Positions 52,247 to 60,548 of a stretch of 64,000 nt of DNA are shown piece after piece. Position 1 is the first letter of the stretch, and every line of letters starts with the position of its first letter. The DNA comes from CAXBMB01 sp052078155 (GTDB lineage: Bacteria; Pseudomonadota; Alphaproteobacteria; Kiloniellales; DSM-21159): assembly GCA_052078155.1 (NCBI GenBank), contig JBQJBP010000003.1, positions 682,001 to 746,000 on the forward strand, in the 5' to 3' direction. The position numbers and the translations under genes are program-made. The notes under the pieces were generated by a model that saw nothing but the letters and a program-made list of their open reading frames with translations, ran no database searches and was not told where the DNA came from.

Positions 52247-53143
52247 CTAACCGCGCAACAAGGGACGGGTCAGACAGGTGGGACCTCCTTCACAGGCGAC
52301 ACACAGCGCCTCTCCGCTGAAGGTCCGGACACTCACACCGGCGGACTCCAGCAAGGCAAGGGTTTGCGGGGAACCTTCAACCATCAGGCACTGTCGAGGC
52401 GCCGTGGTCAGAATGTTAAGGCTGATGGTGCCGCTGCTTTCAAACTCCTCCAGAGGCGCTTCCAGCAGATCATAGCCCAGCTCTTCCATCAGCAGGCGCA
52501 GACCCACCGGCATCAAAGGGGCGCAGACCAAGGCCAGGCGGTGATCCAGCAGGCTGACCAGGGACATGATGTGCAGACAGGCGGCCCGCCCCTGGTAGAC
52601 CGGCAGATCAAACGCCCGCACGGAAATGCCAAAGGGTGACAGCAGCGCGGTCATCTGATCAATGGCGGCCTGGTTGGTGCGATAACCCCGCCCCAAGGCC
52701 AGGACCTTGTCATCCAGCCAGAGACTGTCCCCGGCATCCATGGAGCCCGCCCCGGTAATCGAGCCCAGAATGGGAATGCCCTGATCCTCGTAGAACCGCC
52801 GGTGCAGATCTTCTTCGCCCTGACGCAGGGCTTTGCCCGGGTTCATCAAAATGGCCCCCTGGGGGGTCATCAAGGAGGGATCGTAGGTAAAGACGGAGTC
52901 AGCCAGATCCTGACCTTCGCCGTCAATCCAGAGAACCTCACAGCCAGCATCCTTAAGCAGATCCACAAAGCCGGCATGGTCCCGCAAGATGCCACCCGGA
53001 TCATGGCCGGGGCCGTAGTTCCACTTGGCAAGATCTGCCGTCAGCAAGGCCCGGTCAGGCTGCCGCACGGCCACCCGCCGCAGGGGCGCGACCATGCTGG
53101 ACAGGCCATAAGCGGCCAACTTGGTTCCGTCGCCCATGATCAC
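52247..53143 (-). CDS. Dimethylarginine dimethylaminohydrolase-like amidinotransferase-fold hydrolase
   Basis: 298 residues. GTG 53143 overlaps the TGA of the upstream gene by four bases and has AGGG at good spacing; ATG 53137 is the alternative. Features of the DDAH/arginine deiminase superfamily are GAGSMDAGDSLWLDD (substrate-gripping Asp), the active-site histidine in CLHIMSLVSLLD, and the catalytic cysteine near the C-terminus in GGPTCLTRP. DDAH hydrolyses methylated arginines to citrulline plus methylamine or dimethylamine. Coupling to the cysteine hydrolase gene upstream and a BetI-like regulator suggests a catabolic role for a guanidino or related compound. Confidence 0.82.
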   Translation of the reverse strand: MIMGDGTKLAAYGLSSMVAPLRRVAVRQPDRALLTADLAKWNYGPGHDPGGILRDHAGFVDLLKDAGCEVLWIDGEGQDLADSVFTYDPSLMTPQGAILMNPGKALRQGEEDLHRRFYEDQGIPILGSITGAGSMDAGDSLWLDDKVLALGRGYRTNQAAIDQMTALLSPFGISVRAFDLPVYQGRAACLHIMSLVSLLDHRLALVCAPLMPVGLRLLMEELGYDLLEAPLEEFESSGTISLNILTTAPRQCLMVEGSPQTLALLESAGVSVRTFSGEALCVACEGGPTCLTRPLLRG

Positions 53144-53760
53144 TCGTTGCCCTGAACACGGCTCAGGTCAGCTGCATCTTCCCGGCACAACCCCAGCGCC
53201 TGATCGGTGGAAAGGGCCGTGCAGAACTCCCCATGCAGGTTGGCCACCGCCATGTCATGGACCACTTCGGGATCATAATCTGTCCCATCCAACCCGATGC
53301 GGTTGGTGGTGGCGCAGCTGTCGTGGATCAGATAGGTGTCGAACCCCAGATTGCCGGACATGCGCACCGTGGTTTCCACACAGCAGTTGGTGAAAAAGCC
53401 CACCACCAACAGGCGGTCAATACCGGCCCGGCGCAGCTGGATTTCCAGCGAGGTGCCGATGAAGCCGCTGTTGACGTCCTTGATAACAACAATGTCGCCG
53501 TCTTCCGGATCAAATCCCGGCTTTTGCTTGCCGCTTTCCAGGGAAAGTTTGAGGGGAGAGGCTTCCTCACGGGAATCATGGATGGTGTAAGCCACCTGCC
53601 GACCGGCAGCCCGCCAGGCGGCCAGTAGTTTGTGCATGTTCTCTTCTGCGGCCAGATTGTTCCTGCGGCCTGTGGGTCCTCCCCAGTGGGTAAAGACATC
53701 CACCCCTTCCTGAACATCGATCAACAGCAGTGCGGTGTTTTTCTCAAACTTGGGAATCAT
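53140..53760 (-). CDS. Isochorismatase-family cysteine hydrolase
   Basis: 206 residues from ATG 53760; the frame is open to 54039, but that part overlaps the divergent TetR gene and its operator and is not family-like. The catalytic triad is readable: Asp in ALLLIDVQEG, Lys in VVIKDVNSGF, and Cys in GFFTNCCVETTVR. Such hydrolases cleave amides or carbamoyl groups (nicotinamide, N-carbamoylsarcosine, biuret and others). First gene of the two-gene operon with the DDAH-like hydrolase; the double TetR operator abuts the start. Confidence 0.88.
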   Translation of the reverse strand: MIPKFEKNTALLLIDVQEGVDVFTHWGGPTGRRNNLAAEENMHKLLAAWRAAGRQVAYTIHDSREEASPLKLSLESGKQKPGFDPEDGDIVVIKDVNSGFIGTSLEIQLRRAGIDRLLVVGFFTNCCVETTVRMSGNLGFDTYLIHDSCATTNRIGLDGTDYDPEVVHDMAVANLHGEFCTALSTDQALGLCREDAADLSRVQGNE

Positions 53761-53771
53761 GGCAGGGCCTC

Positions 53772-53827
53772 GACTATACAAATGAATAGGCGGGGAGTTT
53801 TGCACAAGACTATTCACTTGTATAGTC
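53772..53827. promoter_or_regulatory. Double TetR-type operator in divergent promoter
   Basis: GACTATACAAATGAATAG (53772-53789) and the inverse of CTATTCACTTGTATAGTC (53810-53827) match at 17 of 18 positions. Each arm is itself a dyad of the form CTATNCANNTGNATAG, so the 56 bases hold two palindromic sites in mirror arrangement. The lower arm is 11 bases before the hydrolase ATG; the TetR gene begins 75 bases beyond the other arm. Confidence 0.75.
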
Positions 53828-53902
53828 CCTTTGGGTAAGCTCCGAACAATGGCGGTTTGTGAGCCAAGACTCTGCCCAATTCTGTTCTGTTTCGAGGTGC
53901 CT

Positions 53903-54538
53903 ATGCAGGTTGATACCGCATCCCTTTCGTCCCGCGATGCCGATTCACAATCGACTGCTTCTGAGATTTCCGGTCGGGACCGTCTGGTGGAGGCAACGCT
54001 CAATTGTCTGGCGGAACTGGGATCAAAGGGAGCCACCATTCGGCGGATTGCAGAAGAAGCTGACGTGACGGCCGGATTGGTTCGCCATCATTTTCAAAGC
54101 AAGGATGCGCTCTTCCGCGAAGCCTATCAGGCCATCAACAAAAGCGCTCAGATCAGAATGCAGCAGGTGGTGAACCAGCAGGATAAAGCGCCGGACCTTT
54201 TGCTGCGGGACACCATCAGGGCATTCTTTCCGGAGGATCTGCAAGACCGTAAACTGATGCGCATCCACATTGCCTTTTGGGGCCTTGTGCTAACGGACCC
54301 GGCCATTGCCGAAGTTCAGCAGGAAACCTACTCGGCAACATTGGAGCTTTTTACAACAGTGCTCAGGCCGCTGGTGACAGACCCAGAGCAAAGGCAGGAA
54401 ATGGCTGTGGGCCTGATCTCACTGTGCGACGGCCTCTGGCTGGAGTGTTGCCTCAATCCCGACCGCATGACGGCAGCTAAAGCCGTCGACATTGTCACGG
54501 ACTTCGCCACGGCACGACTGGCGGTGATGGCCAGATAA
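53903..54538 (+). CDS. TetR/AcrR-family regulator, BetI-like
   Basis: 211 residues from ATG 53903 with GAGGTG four bases upstream; an earlier in-frame start at 53831 would put the operator against the start. The DNA-binding domain is TIRRIAEEADVTAGLVRHHF (about residues 45-65). The C-terminal domain ends in the LISLCDGLWLECCLNPDRMT segment typical of BetI-like TetR proteins, which sense choline or similar cationic compounds. It is divergent from the cysteine hydrolase/DDAH operon; the mirrored double palindrome between them is the evident binding region. Confidence 0.88.
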   Translation: MQVDTASLSSRDADSQSTASEISGRDRLVEATLNCLAELGSKGATIRRIAEEADVTAGLVRHHFQSKDALFREAYQAINKSAQIRMQQVVNQQDKAPDLLLRDTIRAFFPEDLQDRKLMRIHIAFWGLVLTDPAIAEVQQETYSATLELFTTVLRPLVTDPEQRQEMAVGLISLCDGLWLECCLNPDRMTAAKAVDIVTDFATARLAVMAR

Positions 54539-54547
54539 ACGCGGTAC

Positions 54548-55465
54548 TTACAGCTCTAGACCACCGAGAAACGCGCTTTTGCGGGCCTGCAGGCGTTGAA
54601 CCAGAAAGTCCGCCAAAGCCCGGATGCGCGCGGTCTGGCGCAAATCCCGGTGCAGCAGCAACCAGATGCTGCGGTCCAGCTGGGGACGATGAAAGGGGGC
54701 CCGCACGAGGCCCGGGTGCCGATCCCCCATAAAGCAGGGCAAAGAGCAAAGTCCGACACCGCGTGACGCCAGGCTCATCTGCAGGCTGGCATCCATGGTG
54801 CGGTGGCGCAGCTTGGCGTGGGGAAAGGGTCCGGCTTTGATCCAGGGGGCAGTGGTGGCCCCCGCCTCTTCATTCCAGCCGATCCAGACCAGCCCTCGGC
54901 CGCCATTATCCTCAATCCTGGCGGCATAGTCCGGCGAACAGAAAATGGCGAGGGCGTAGCGCACCACGTGGCGGCAAACCACATTCTCCTCATCCCCCAC
55001 CAGTTCATGGCCTACCCGCAGGGCGACATCGGCTTCCCGTCGGGCAAGGTCCGAATAGTCGTTGGTCAGGTTCATGTGCAGGTCAATGTCAGGATAGAGG
55101 CTGGAAAACTCGGCGAGGTCATCCACCAGCTGGGTAGCCGCCATGGCGGGGGGCACAGACAGATGAATCACGCCAGCTGGGCTTTCGTCTTTGCCGGATA
55201 CCATGCGCGAGGCCGCCAACACCTCCCCTTCAATGCGGAGGGCAAAAGGCTGCAACTCCTCCCCCAGCTGCGTCAGTTTTAAGCCGTCACTCATCCGGTC
55301 AAACAGCCGGGCCGACAGACCTTTTTCCAGCGTTTTCAATCGCCTGGAAACGGTAGCATGGTTTGCCCCCAGGGTTTCTGCTGCCCCGCGCAAACTGCCC
55401 GCCCGGGCCACAGCCAGGAAGAACTTCAAATCATCCCAGTCTATTTCTGAAAAACGCTCCGGCAT
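54548..55465 (-). CDS. LysR-family transcriptional regulator
   Basis: 305 residues, complete. The winged helix-turn-helix (DLKFFLAVARAGSLRGAAETLGANHATVSRRLKTLE region, residues 11-45) is followed by the usual effector domain, with ARLFDRMSDGLKLT linker. The subgroup pattern (ATVSRRLKTLE, HLSVPPAMA) is common in proteobacterial LysR proteins that control neighbouring oxidoreductases or transporters. The divergent SRPBCC gene at 55835 is the only adjacent candidate target. Confidence 0.9.
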   Translation of the reverse strand: MPERFSEIDWDDLKFFLAVARAGSLRGAAETLGANHATVSRRLKTLEKGLSARLFDRMSDGLKLTQLGEELQPFALRIEGEVLAASRMVSGKDESPAGVIHLSVPPAMAATQLVDDLAEFSSLYPDIDLHMNLTNDYSDLARREADVALRVGHELVGDEENVVCRHVVRYALAIFCSPDYAARIEDNGGRGLVWIGWNEEAGATTAPWIKAGPFPHAKLRHRTMDASLQMSLASRGVGLCSLPCFMGDRHPGLVRAPFHRPQLDRSIWLLLHRDLRQTARIRALADFLVQRLQARKSAFLGGLEL

Positions 55466-55834
55466 GTGATCTCCCAGGTTTGCAGAGGTTTACATGGATC
55501 AAAAACTATCCACAGTGGATCATTATTGACGCTTTCTTTGTAAAAATTATCCACCTATCTCTCGAGTAGTTGATGAAGGTTTCAGAGTCAAATCAGTCAG
55601 GGTTCCCGTCAGAGGGTCATCATCTGGTGCGGTTCTTCAGAGGCATCGTTGCCACGGGGAAAAGCCCCCCTTTTCCTGCTGGTCAGGCGGGCTGATGTCA
55701 GCAGTTTGGCGCTCAGTCAGGCAGATGAAGCTCGCCCCGCACCGGCACAGTATTCTGCCCAGGCACGGCCGCAGTAACCTACAAGCGTCCTGATGCGACC
55801 GCCCTTCATCGTCATTTCGAATTGGGAGATTTCT
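55466..55834. other. Divergent intergenic region
   Basis: 369 bases between the LysR and SRPBCC genes. No gene, terminator or distinctive dyad was found. Confidence 0.5.
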
Positions 55835-56302
55835 ATGTCTGAGGTTTTTGTGACGCGGGTTGTGGAAGCGCCGCTGTCTGACGTTTGGGCCAGTTGGGAT
55901 GACTATGGCAGCATCTGGAAGTTCAATCCCGGGCTGAAAGGCTCATATCTGCTGGAGGGCAGCACAGAAACTGGCATTGGGGCTTTGCGTCAATGCGATC
56001 TGGCTGATGGCAAAAACTACATTCGGGAGAAGATCATCGGCTATGAGCCGGAAAAGACGCTGGTGCTGGACATCTATGAAGGAACGGTTCCCATCAAACG
56101 CGCCACTGCCAGTTTCGAGTTTTCTGCTTTGGGACCTAATCGCACAGCGGTATCAATGCGTATGGTCTTTGAATTGAAGATGGGGATCCTTGGCAGGCTC
56201 ATGGCACCGATCCTCAAAGGCCAGTTTACCCGAACCCTGCAGGCCTTGTTGGACGGGAATGCGGCCTACGTCGAACGCGGCGTTCAGGTTTCCAACGCAT
56301 GA
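55835..56302 (+). CDS. SRPBCC (START-like) family protein
   Basis: 155 residues from ATG 55835 (GGGAGA upstream; the frame is open to 55793). The pattern MSEVFVTRVVEAPLSDVWASWDDYGSIWKFNPGLKGS, with later ALRQCDLADGK and IREKIIGYEPEKTL, is that of the polyketide-cyclase/SRPBCC ligand-binding fold with a deep hydrophobic cavity. No catalytic residues define a reaction. The gene stands between a LysR gene and a repeat. Confidence 0.85.
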   Translation: MSEVFVTRVVEAPLSDVWASWDDYGSIWKFNPGLKGSYLLEGSTETGIGALRQCDLADGKNYIREKIIGYEPEKTLVLDIYEGTVPIKRATASFEFSALGPNRTAVSMRMVFELKMGILGRLMAPILKGQFTRTLQALLDGNAAYVERGVQVSNA

Positions 56303-56346
56303 AAAGAGATCAGGTATAGCGTTAGCTATGGAACAATACGCCTCTT

Positions 56347-56424
56347 AGAGCATGATCGGTTTCGTTAGAATCGCTTCGCGCTTGAGACCAAACCGTGAAC
56401 CATCCTCTAAAACACTGAAAAGAG
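56347..56424 (+). repeat. Dispersed palindromic repeat, copy B
   Basis: Full-length copy: AGAGCATGATCGGTTT at the left end, AAACCGTGAACCATCCTCTA at the right, with TCGCTTCGCGCT in the middle. It lies between the SRPBCC and DUF427 genes. Confidence 0.8.
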
Positions 56425-56445
56425 GCCAAGCAATCAGGAGACGCC

Positions 56446-56847
56446 ATGACAGCGCGAAGCTCAGTGACCCTGGCAAACGACACCATTCATAATCCTTCCG
56501 ATGCCCGCCACTTCATGGCTCTCACGCCCATCAGCGCAGAGGTCAGGGTTTACCTGGAAGATCAGTTGCTGGCCCGCAGCCAGAAGGCCGTCCGATTGGT
56601 GGAGGTCGGCCGGGCTGTCTACCCCCCGGTGATTTATCTGCCAGCAGAAGATTTGACAGTGGACCTGGAGACCCTGGATAAGTCCACCCACTGCCCTTTA
56701 AAAGGCGATGCCAGTTATTTCGCCGTTTCAGGAACTGAAATCGCCTGGGGCTATGATCAGCCCTTCGATTTTGCCGAAGACCTCACGGGTCTTCGGGCGT
56801 TCTGGCCGAACAAAGTGCGTTTTGAAGAGGTCCCCCTCAGCTCCTAA
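56446..56847 (+). CDS. DUF427 domain protein
   Basis: 133 residues from ATG 56446 (GGAGACGCC upstream). The features of DUF427 are present: DQLLARSQKAVRLVEVGRAVYPPVIYLPAEDL and the STHCPLKGDASYFAV segment, with a conserved cysteine. Members are small, beta-rich proteins of unknown biochemical function. Nothing in the context adds to this. Confidence 0.88.
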   Translation: MTARSSVTLANDTIHNPSDARHFMALTPISAEVRVYLEDQLLARSQKAVRLVEVGRAVYPPVIYLPAEDLTVDLETLDKSTHCPLKGDASYFAVSGTEIAWGYDQPFDFAEDLTGLRAFWPNKVRFEEVPLSS

Positions 56848-57016
56848 AATCGCGATGACTTGGAGGGTCCCGTTCATCCGGGTCCTAAACCTATGCTGTC
56901 CAGCCATAGAACACTTTGCCGGAGGTCAAACCGGCCCACGGCTGAAGGCTAAGGATAGAAAACACCGGCCGTTTTTCCCAACAGGTCATGGCCTTTCCAG
57001 GCATGTAATTGTTCAT

Positions 57017-57042
57017 AAGCCCCGCTTACGGGGCTTTTTTTT
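57017..57042 (+). terminator. Intrinsic terminator
   Basis: AAGCCCCG-CTTA-CGGGGCTT (57017-57036), followed by an uninterrupted T run to 57042. Confidence 0.92.
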
Positions 57043-57145
57043 TCGCCCATCACGTCGCCCAGAAGATCCATATAATCTAATAATATCAATTTGTTATAAA
57101 GCATCACCGGCAGGTAAGGGAGTCTGATCTCATTTTTCTTATTGA

Positions 57146-57167
57146 ATATACAGACCAGTCTGTCTAT
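57146..57167. promoter_or_regulatory. TetR-type operator candidate (ACAGAC...GTCTGT)
   Basis: ATATACAGAC and GTCTGTCTAT flank CA; 9 of 10 positions of the extended arms pair. ACAGACNNGTCTGT is the style of site bound by AcuR/NemR-type TetR repressors that respond to reactive electrophiles. It lies 53 bases before the NTF2-like gene. The window encodes no obvious partner other than the unrelated TetR at 53903. Confidence 0.6.
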
Positions 57168-57219
57168 TTATCATTAACAACGCAATACCGATCAGTACAC
57201 AAATTCCACTGGAGCCCCC

Positions 57220-57684
57220 ATGAGCCGCCCGCCCTTTCCCCCCTTTACCGCAGACACTGCCCGGCAGAAGGTCCGCGCAGCCGAAGACGGTTGGAACTCC
57301 CGCAACCCCGCCAAGGTTTCTCTGGCTTACAGCCCGGACAGCCATTGGCGGAACCGGGCTGAGTTTCTGACTGGCCGTGCAGAGATTGAAGCTTTCCTGA
57401 CCCGGAAATGGGCAAAGGAACTGGATTACCGGCTGATCAAGGAGCTCTGGGCCTTTGCCGACAATCGGATCGCTGTCCGCTTTGCCTATGAATGGCAAGA
57501 TCACGGCGGCAACTGGACCCGCTCCTACGGCAATGAAAACTGGGAATTTGATGCTGACGGACTGATGCGTCGCCGCTTTGCCAGCATCAACGATCTTCCC
57601 ATCGACGCCAGCGACCGAAAGTTCCACTGGCCTCTCGGGCGGCGTCCCGATGATCACCCGGGTCTAAGCGATCTGGGGCTTTAA
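57220..57684 (+). CDS. NTF2-like (DUF1348) protein
   Basis: 154 residues from ATG 57220. KVRAAEDGWNSRNPAKVSLAYSPDSHWRNRAEFL and FAYEWQDHGGNWTRSYGNENWEF are the conserved stretches of the DUF1348/nuclear-transport-factor-2-like family, a cone-shaped fold with a hydrophobic pocket. Reactions of this group are largely unknown. An alpha/beta hydrolase gene follows after 116 bases, and both probably respond to the TetR-type operator just upstream. Confidence 0.88.
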   Translation: MSRPPFPPFTADTARQKVRAAEDGWNSRNPAKVSLAYSPDSHWRNRAEFLTGRAEIEAFLTRKWAKELDYRLIKELWAFADNRIAVRFAYEWQDHGGNWTRSYGNENWEFDADGLMRRRFASINDLPIDASDRKFHWPLGRRPDDHPGLSDLGL

Positions 57685-57800
57685 CCCCGACACCCCACTG
57701 CCCCCCATGCTTTCGCGTCAGTCTCGCTAAACAGGCTCCCGACCGACCGCTGCTGACACCCCCAAACGTCCACATTTCAAGAAAACCAAGAGAGGACCCC

Positions 57801-58832
57801 ATGAAAAACACCGGCAAACCAACCTCAAAACATACCGTCAAAAAGCTGCTGACCGGGGCCACCCTGGCCGCCGGCCTGTTGTCCGTCCTTGCCACCCCCA
57901 GCCAGGCACTGGCAGGGCAGGCCCAGGCGGCCGTTCCCGAAACGCTCACCTCTGTTTCAAGCGCTACCACCAGCCAGGTGCAGTTCGGCAGCGAAGTGAT
58001 CGACGGCGTGAAGATCGCCTACCGCCAGGCCGGTGATCCCGGCAAACCCACAGTTCTGCTGCTGCATGGCTTCCCCACCTCTTCGCACATGTTCCGCAAT
58101 CTGATCCCGGTGCTGGCAGAGCGCTATCACGTGCTGGCCCCTGACTATCCCGGTTTCGGTGCCTCCGACATGCCGGCAGCCGGCGACTTTGAGTACAGCT
58201 TTGCCCAGATCGCCCGCATGATGACCGAGCTGCTGGACCGTAAGGGCATTGACCGCTACGCCGCCTATGTCATGGATTACGGTGCCCCGGTGGGCTACCG
58301 GATGTTTGCAGAACAGCCGGAGCGGGTAACCGGCTTCATCATCCAGAATGGCAATGCCTATGAAGAAGGGTTGCGTGAATTCTGGGACCCCATGCGGGCC
58401 TACTGGGCCGATGCCAGTACGGAAAACGGCGATCAGCTGCGGGCCTTCCTGACGCTGGAGGCCACAAAGTGGCAGTTCACCCACGGCACGCAAAACCCGC
58501 AAAACATCAGTCCGGACAACTATTGGCATGTCCAGTACCTGCTCGACCGACCCGGCAACCAGGACGTCCAGCTGGCCCTGTTCCTCGATTACGGCAGCAA
58601 CCTTGGCGAATATCCCAAATGGCAAAAGCTGTTCCGCGAGCACCAGCCGCCCGCCTTGCTGATGTGGGGCAAAAACGACCACATCTTTCCGGCGGAAGGT
58701 GCCCATCCTTACAAGCAGGACCTGAAGGATCTGGAGTTCCACCTGCTTGATACGGGCCACTTTGCCCTGGAGGAAAAAGGGCCGGAAATCGCCGCCAGAA
58801 TGCTCGTCTTCCTCGATAAGAACGCCGAGTGA
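57801..58832 (+). CDS. Exported alpha/beta hydrolase, epoxide hydrolase/dehalogenase-like
   Basis: 343 residues. A Sec signal peptide (hydrophobic core about residues 17-31, likely cleavage after ALA near 38) makes it periplasmic. The hydrolase core has LLLHGFPTSSHMFRNLIPVLAE (oxyanion region), nucleophile Asp in YVMDYGAPVG rather than Ser, and the catalytic His in LDTGHFALEE. An Asp nucleophile places it with epoxide hydrolases and haloalkane dehalogenases. The lid region contains a run of aromatic residues, substrate unknown. Co-expression with the NTF2-like gene is likely. A terminator follows. Confidence 0.88.
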   Translation: MKNTGKPTSKHTVKKLLTGATLAAGLLSVLATPSQALAGQAQAAVPETLTSVSSATTSQVQFGSEVIDGVKIAYRQAGDPGKPTVLLLHGFPTSSHMFRNLIPVLAERYHVLAPDYPGFGASDMPAAGDFEYSFAQIARMMTELLDRKGIDRYAAYVMDYGAPVGYRMFAEQPERVTGFIIQNGNAYEEGLREFWDPMRAYWADASTENGDQLRAFLTLEATKWQFTHGTQNPQNISPDNYWHVQYLLDRPGNQDVQLALFLDYGSNLGEYPKWQKLFREHQPPALLMWGKNDHIFPAEGAHPYKQDLKDLEFHLLDTGHFALEEKGPEIAARMLVFLDKNAE

Positions 58833-58849
58833 TCACCTGCACCGGACAC

Positions 58850-58881
58850 AGCCGTCTCCTGCAAAACAGGGGGCGGCTTTT
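58850..58881 (+). terminator. Probable intrinsic terminator
   Basis: AGCCGTCTCCTG (58850-58861) pairs with CAGGGGGCGGCT (58867-58878), two of twelve positions being G-T pairs, loop CAAAA, then TTTT. Confidence 0.7.
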
Positions 58882-58956
58882 CGGTGTTTTGACTGCCTCT
58901 CCCCCAAACGCCTCAGGCCTCCGGAGAGGGTGCTTTGAGACACCTCCAAAAACCTA

Positions 58957-58989
58957 AAACGCTTCTAACCAAACCGATCATGCGCCAGA
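58957..58989 (-). repeat. Dispersed palindromic repeat, partial copy C
   Basis: Reversed left end only: AACGCTTCTAACCAAACCGA followed by TCATGCGC. Confidence 0.65.
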
Positions 58990-59048
58990 GGCAAATCACC
59001 TTAGGGGGGCTCATTTTTTAGTCTTTAACGCGTGAGTTTGCCTCTTCG

Positions 59049-59121
59049 CAGTGTTTTAGAGGATGATTCACGGTTTGGTTTGAAGCGCAAAACGCTTCTA
59101 ACCAAACCGATCATGCTCTAG
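59049..59121 (-). repeat. Dispersed palindromic repeat, full copy D
   Basis: Reversed full copy starting CAGTGTTTTAGAGGATGATT and ending AACCAAACCGATCATGCTCT; its centre has lost one arm of the AGCGC hairpin. Confidence 0.8.
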
Positions 59122-59161
59122 GTTGCGCCCATTGATTTCCCTGTCCCCCGGACCAGAAAAC

Positions 59162-60535
59162 ATGACCGCACCCAATCAGGCAGATCCCAAGGCATCCGAT
59201 ACAGCCGCAGAGCGGGAGACTGCAGAGGACAGGCAGGGCAAAGCCCTGACAAAACCGGATTTTCACGACGCTTTTCGGGTCTTCGGCAAAATCGGCTTAC
59301 TGTCTTTCGGCGGGCCGACCGCTCAGATCGCCCTGATGCACCGGGTGATCGTCGATGAAGAAGGCTGGCTGAAGGAAAACCAGTTTCTCAGCGCCCTAAG
59401 CTTCTGCATGCTGCTGCCCGGTCCGGAAGCCATGCAACTGGCCACCTACAGCGGATGGCGGCTGCTGGGTCTGCGCGGGGGCTTGCTGGCTGGGTTGCTG
59501 TTTGTATTGCCCGGCGCCGTGCTGATACTGGCCCTGGCCGCCTGCTACGCCCTTTTTGGTGAGCTGCCTCTGGTGCAGGCCGTCTTTCTCGGCATCAAAT
59601 CCGCTGTCCTGATCATCGTCATTGAAGCGCTGCTCAGGATCTCCAAACGGGCCTTGAAACGCCCCGCCCACTGGATCCTGGCAGGCGCGTCTTTCGTCGC
59701 CCTCTTTTTCCTGTCTCTTCCCTTTCCGCTGGTCATTGCCATGGCGGCGCTGATTGGCCTGCTGCTGGCCTGGAATCAGCAGCCACCAGCCGTGGTGGAA
59801 GCCTCGGAGCAGCCTTCCGGCAAAGGAATTGGGCAAACGGTCAGGATCTTTGCATCTGGCCTTACCATCTGGATGCTGCCTTTGATTCTGATGAGCCTGT
59901 TGCTGGGGCCCGACCATGTGCTGGCCCAGCTGGGCTGGTTCTTTTCCAAACTGGCGGTGGTGACTTTCGGCGGGGCCTACGCGGTCCTGACCTACATGGC
60001 CCAGGACGTGGTTCAGCATTACGGCTGGTTAAGCGCCGGGGAAATGATGGACAGCCTGGGGCTGGCAGAAACCACCAATGGTCCTTTGATCCTGGTCACG
60101 GAATTTGTCGGCTTTCTTGCAGCCGCTCGGGCTGAGGGAGAGATCAATCTCTGGATGGGTCTGGCCGGAGCTGCGGTGACGCTCTGGGTGACCTTTGTCC
60201 CCTGTTTCATCTGGATCTTCGCCGGGGCCCCTTACATTGAGCGCCTGCAGAACATGCCGCGTCTCAGCGGGGCGCTCAGCGGTGTCACTGCCGCCGTTGT
60301 CGGCGTCATGCTCAACCTGTCCCTCTGGTTCGGTCTGCATGTCTTTTTTGAAGACGTTGCGGCCAGCAAAATGGGCCCCCTCACCCTCTGGCAACCAATG
60401 CTGGAGAGCCTCAACTGGCTGGCCGTCGGACTGGCGCTCGTCGCTGCCGGGGCGTTGCTGCGCTTTCGCCTCGGTGTTGCCAGCACTCTGGGGCTGGTCG
60501 GCGCCTTATCTCTTGCGGCCCAGCTGCTTGTCTGA
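59162..60535 (+). CDS. chrA: Chromate transporter (CHR family), two-domain
   Basis: 457 residues from ATG 59162 (the frame is open to 59123). Two homologous halves: the first starts KIGLLSFGGPTAQIALMHR and includes LLPGPEAMQLATYSGWRL; the second starts FFSKLAVVTFGGAYAVLTYM and includes TTNGPLILVTEFVGF. This is the fused, about 400-470-residue form of the CHR family, with ten or more membrane segments and a hydrophilic N-terminal tail of about 35 residues. It pumps chromate out, or handles a related anion. Confidence 0.92.
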   Translation: MTAPNQADPKASDTAAERETAEDRQGKALTKPDFHDAFRVFGKIGLLSFGGPTAQIALMHRVIVDEEGWLKENQFLSALSFCMLLPGPEAMQLATYSGWRLLGLRGGLLAGLLFVLPGAVLILALAACYALFGELPLVQAVFLGIKSAVLIIVIEALLRISKRALKRPAHWILAGASFVALFFLSLPFPLVIAMAALIGLLLAWNQQPPAVVEASEQPSGKGIGQTVRIFASGLTIWMLPLILMSLLLGPDHVLAQLGWFFSKLAVVTFGGAYAVLTYMAQDVVQHYGWLSAGEMMDSLGLAETTNGPLILVTEFVGFLAAARAEGEINLWMGLAGAAVTLWVTFVPCFIWIFAGAPYIERLQNMPRLSGALSGVTAAVVGVMLNLSLWFGLHVFFEDVAASKMGPLTLWQPMLESLNWLAVGLALVAAGALLRFRLGVASTLGLVGALSLAAQLLV

Positions 60536-60548
60536 TCCGGACCTGACG

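Larger units (their letters stand above)
56848..57219. other. Intergenic region with terminator and operator candidate
   Basis: 372 bases. It holds a strong terminator (57017-57042) and the TetR-type dyad at 57146-57167. The 160 bases before the terminator show no coding sense; a short untranslated tail or small RNA ending at the terminator cannot be excluded. Confidence 0.5.
58833..59161. other. Intergenic region with terminator and two repeat copies
   Basis: 329 bases. Besides the terminator at 58850 and the two reversed copies of the dispersed repeat (58957-58989 and 59049-59121) nothing else was recognised. Confidence 0.6.

Noticed and set aside
53761..54039. 93-residue N-terminal extension of the cysteine hydrolase
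   Set aside because: It would read through the double operator and antisense to the TetR gene; the family N-terminus begins at the ATG at 53760.
56848..57016. Possible small RNA ending at the 57017 terminator
   Set aside because: No promoter or structural signature could be identified; read-through 3' tail of the DUF427 transcript is simpler.
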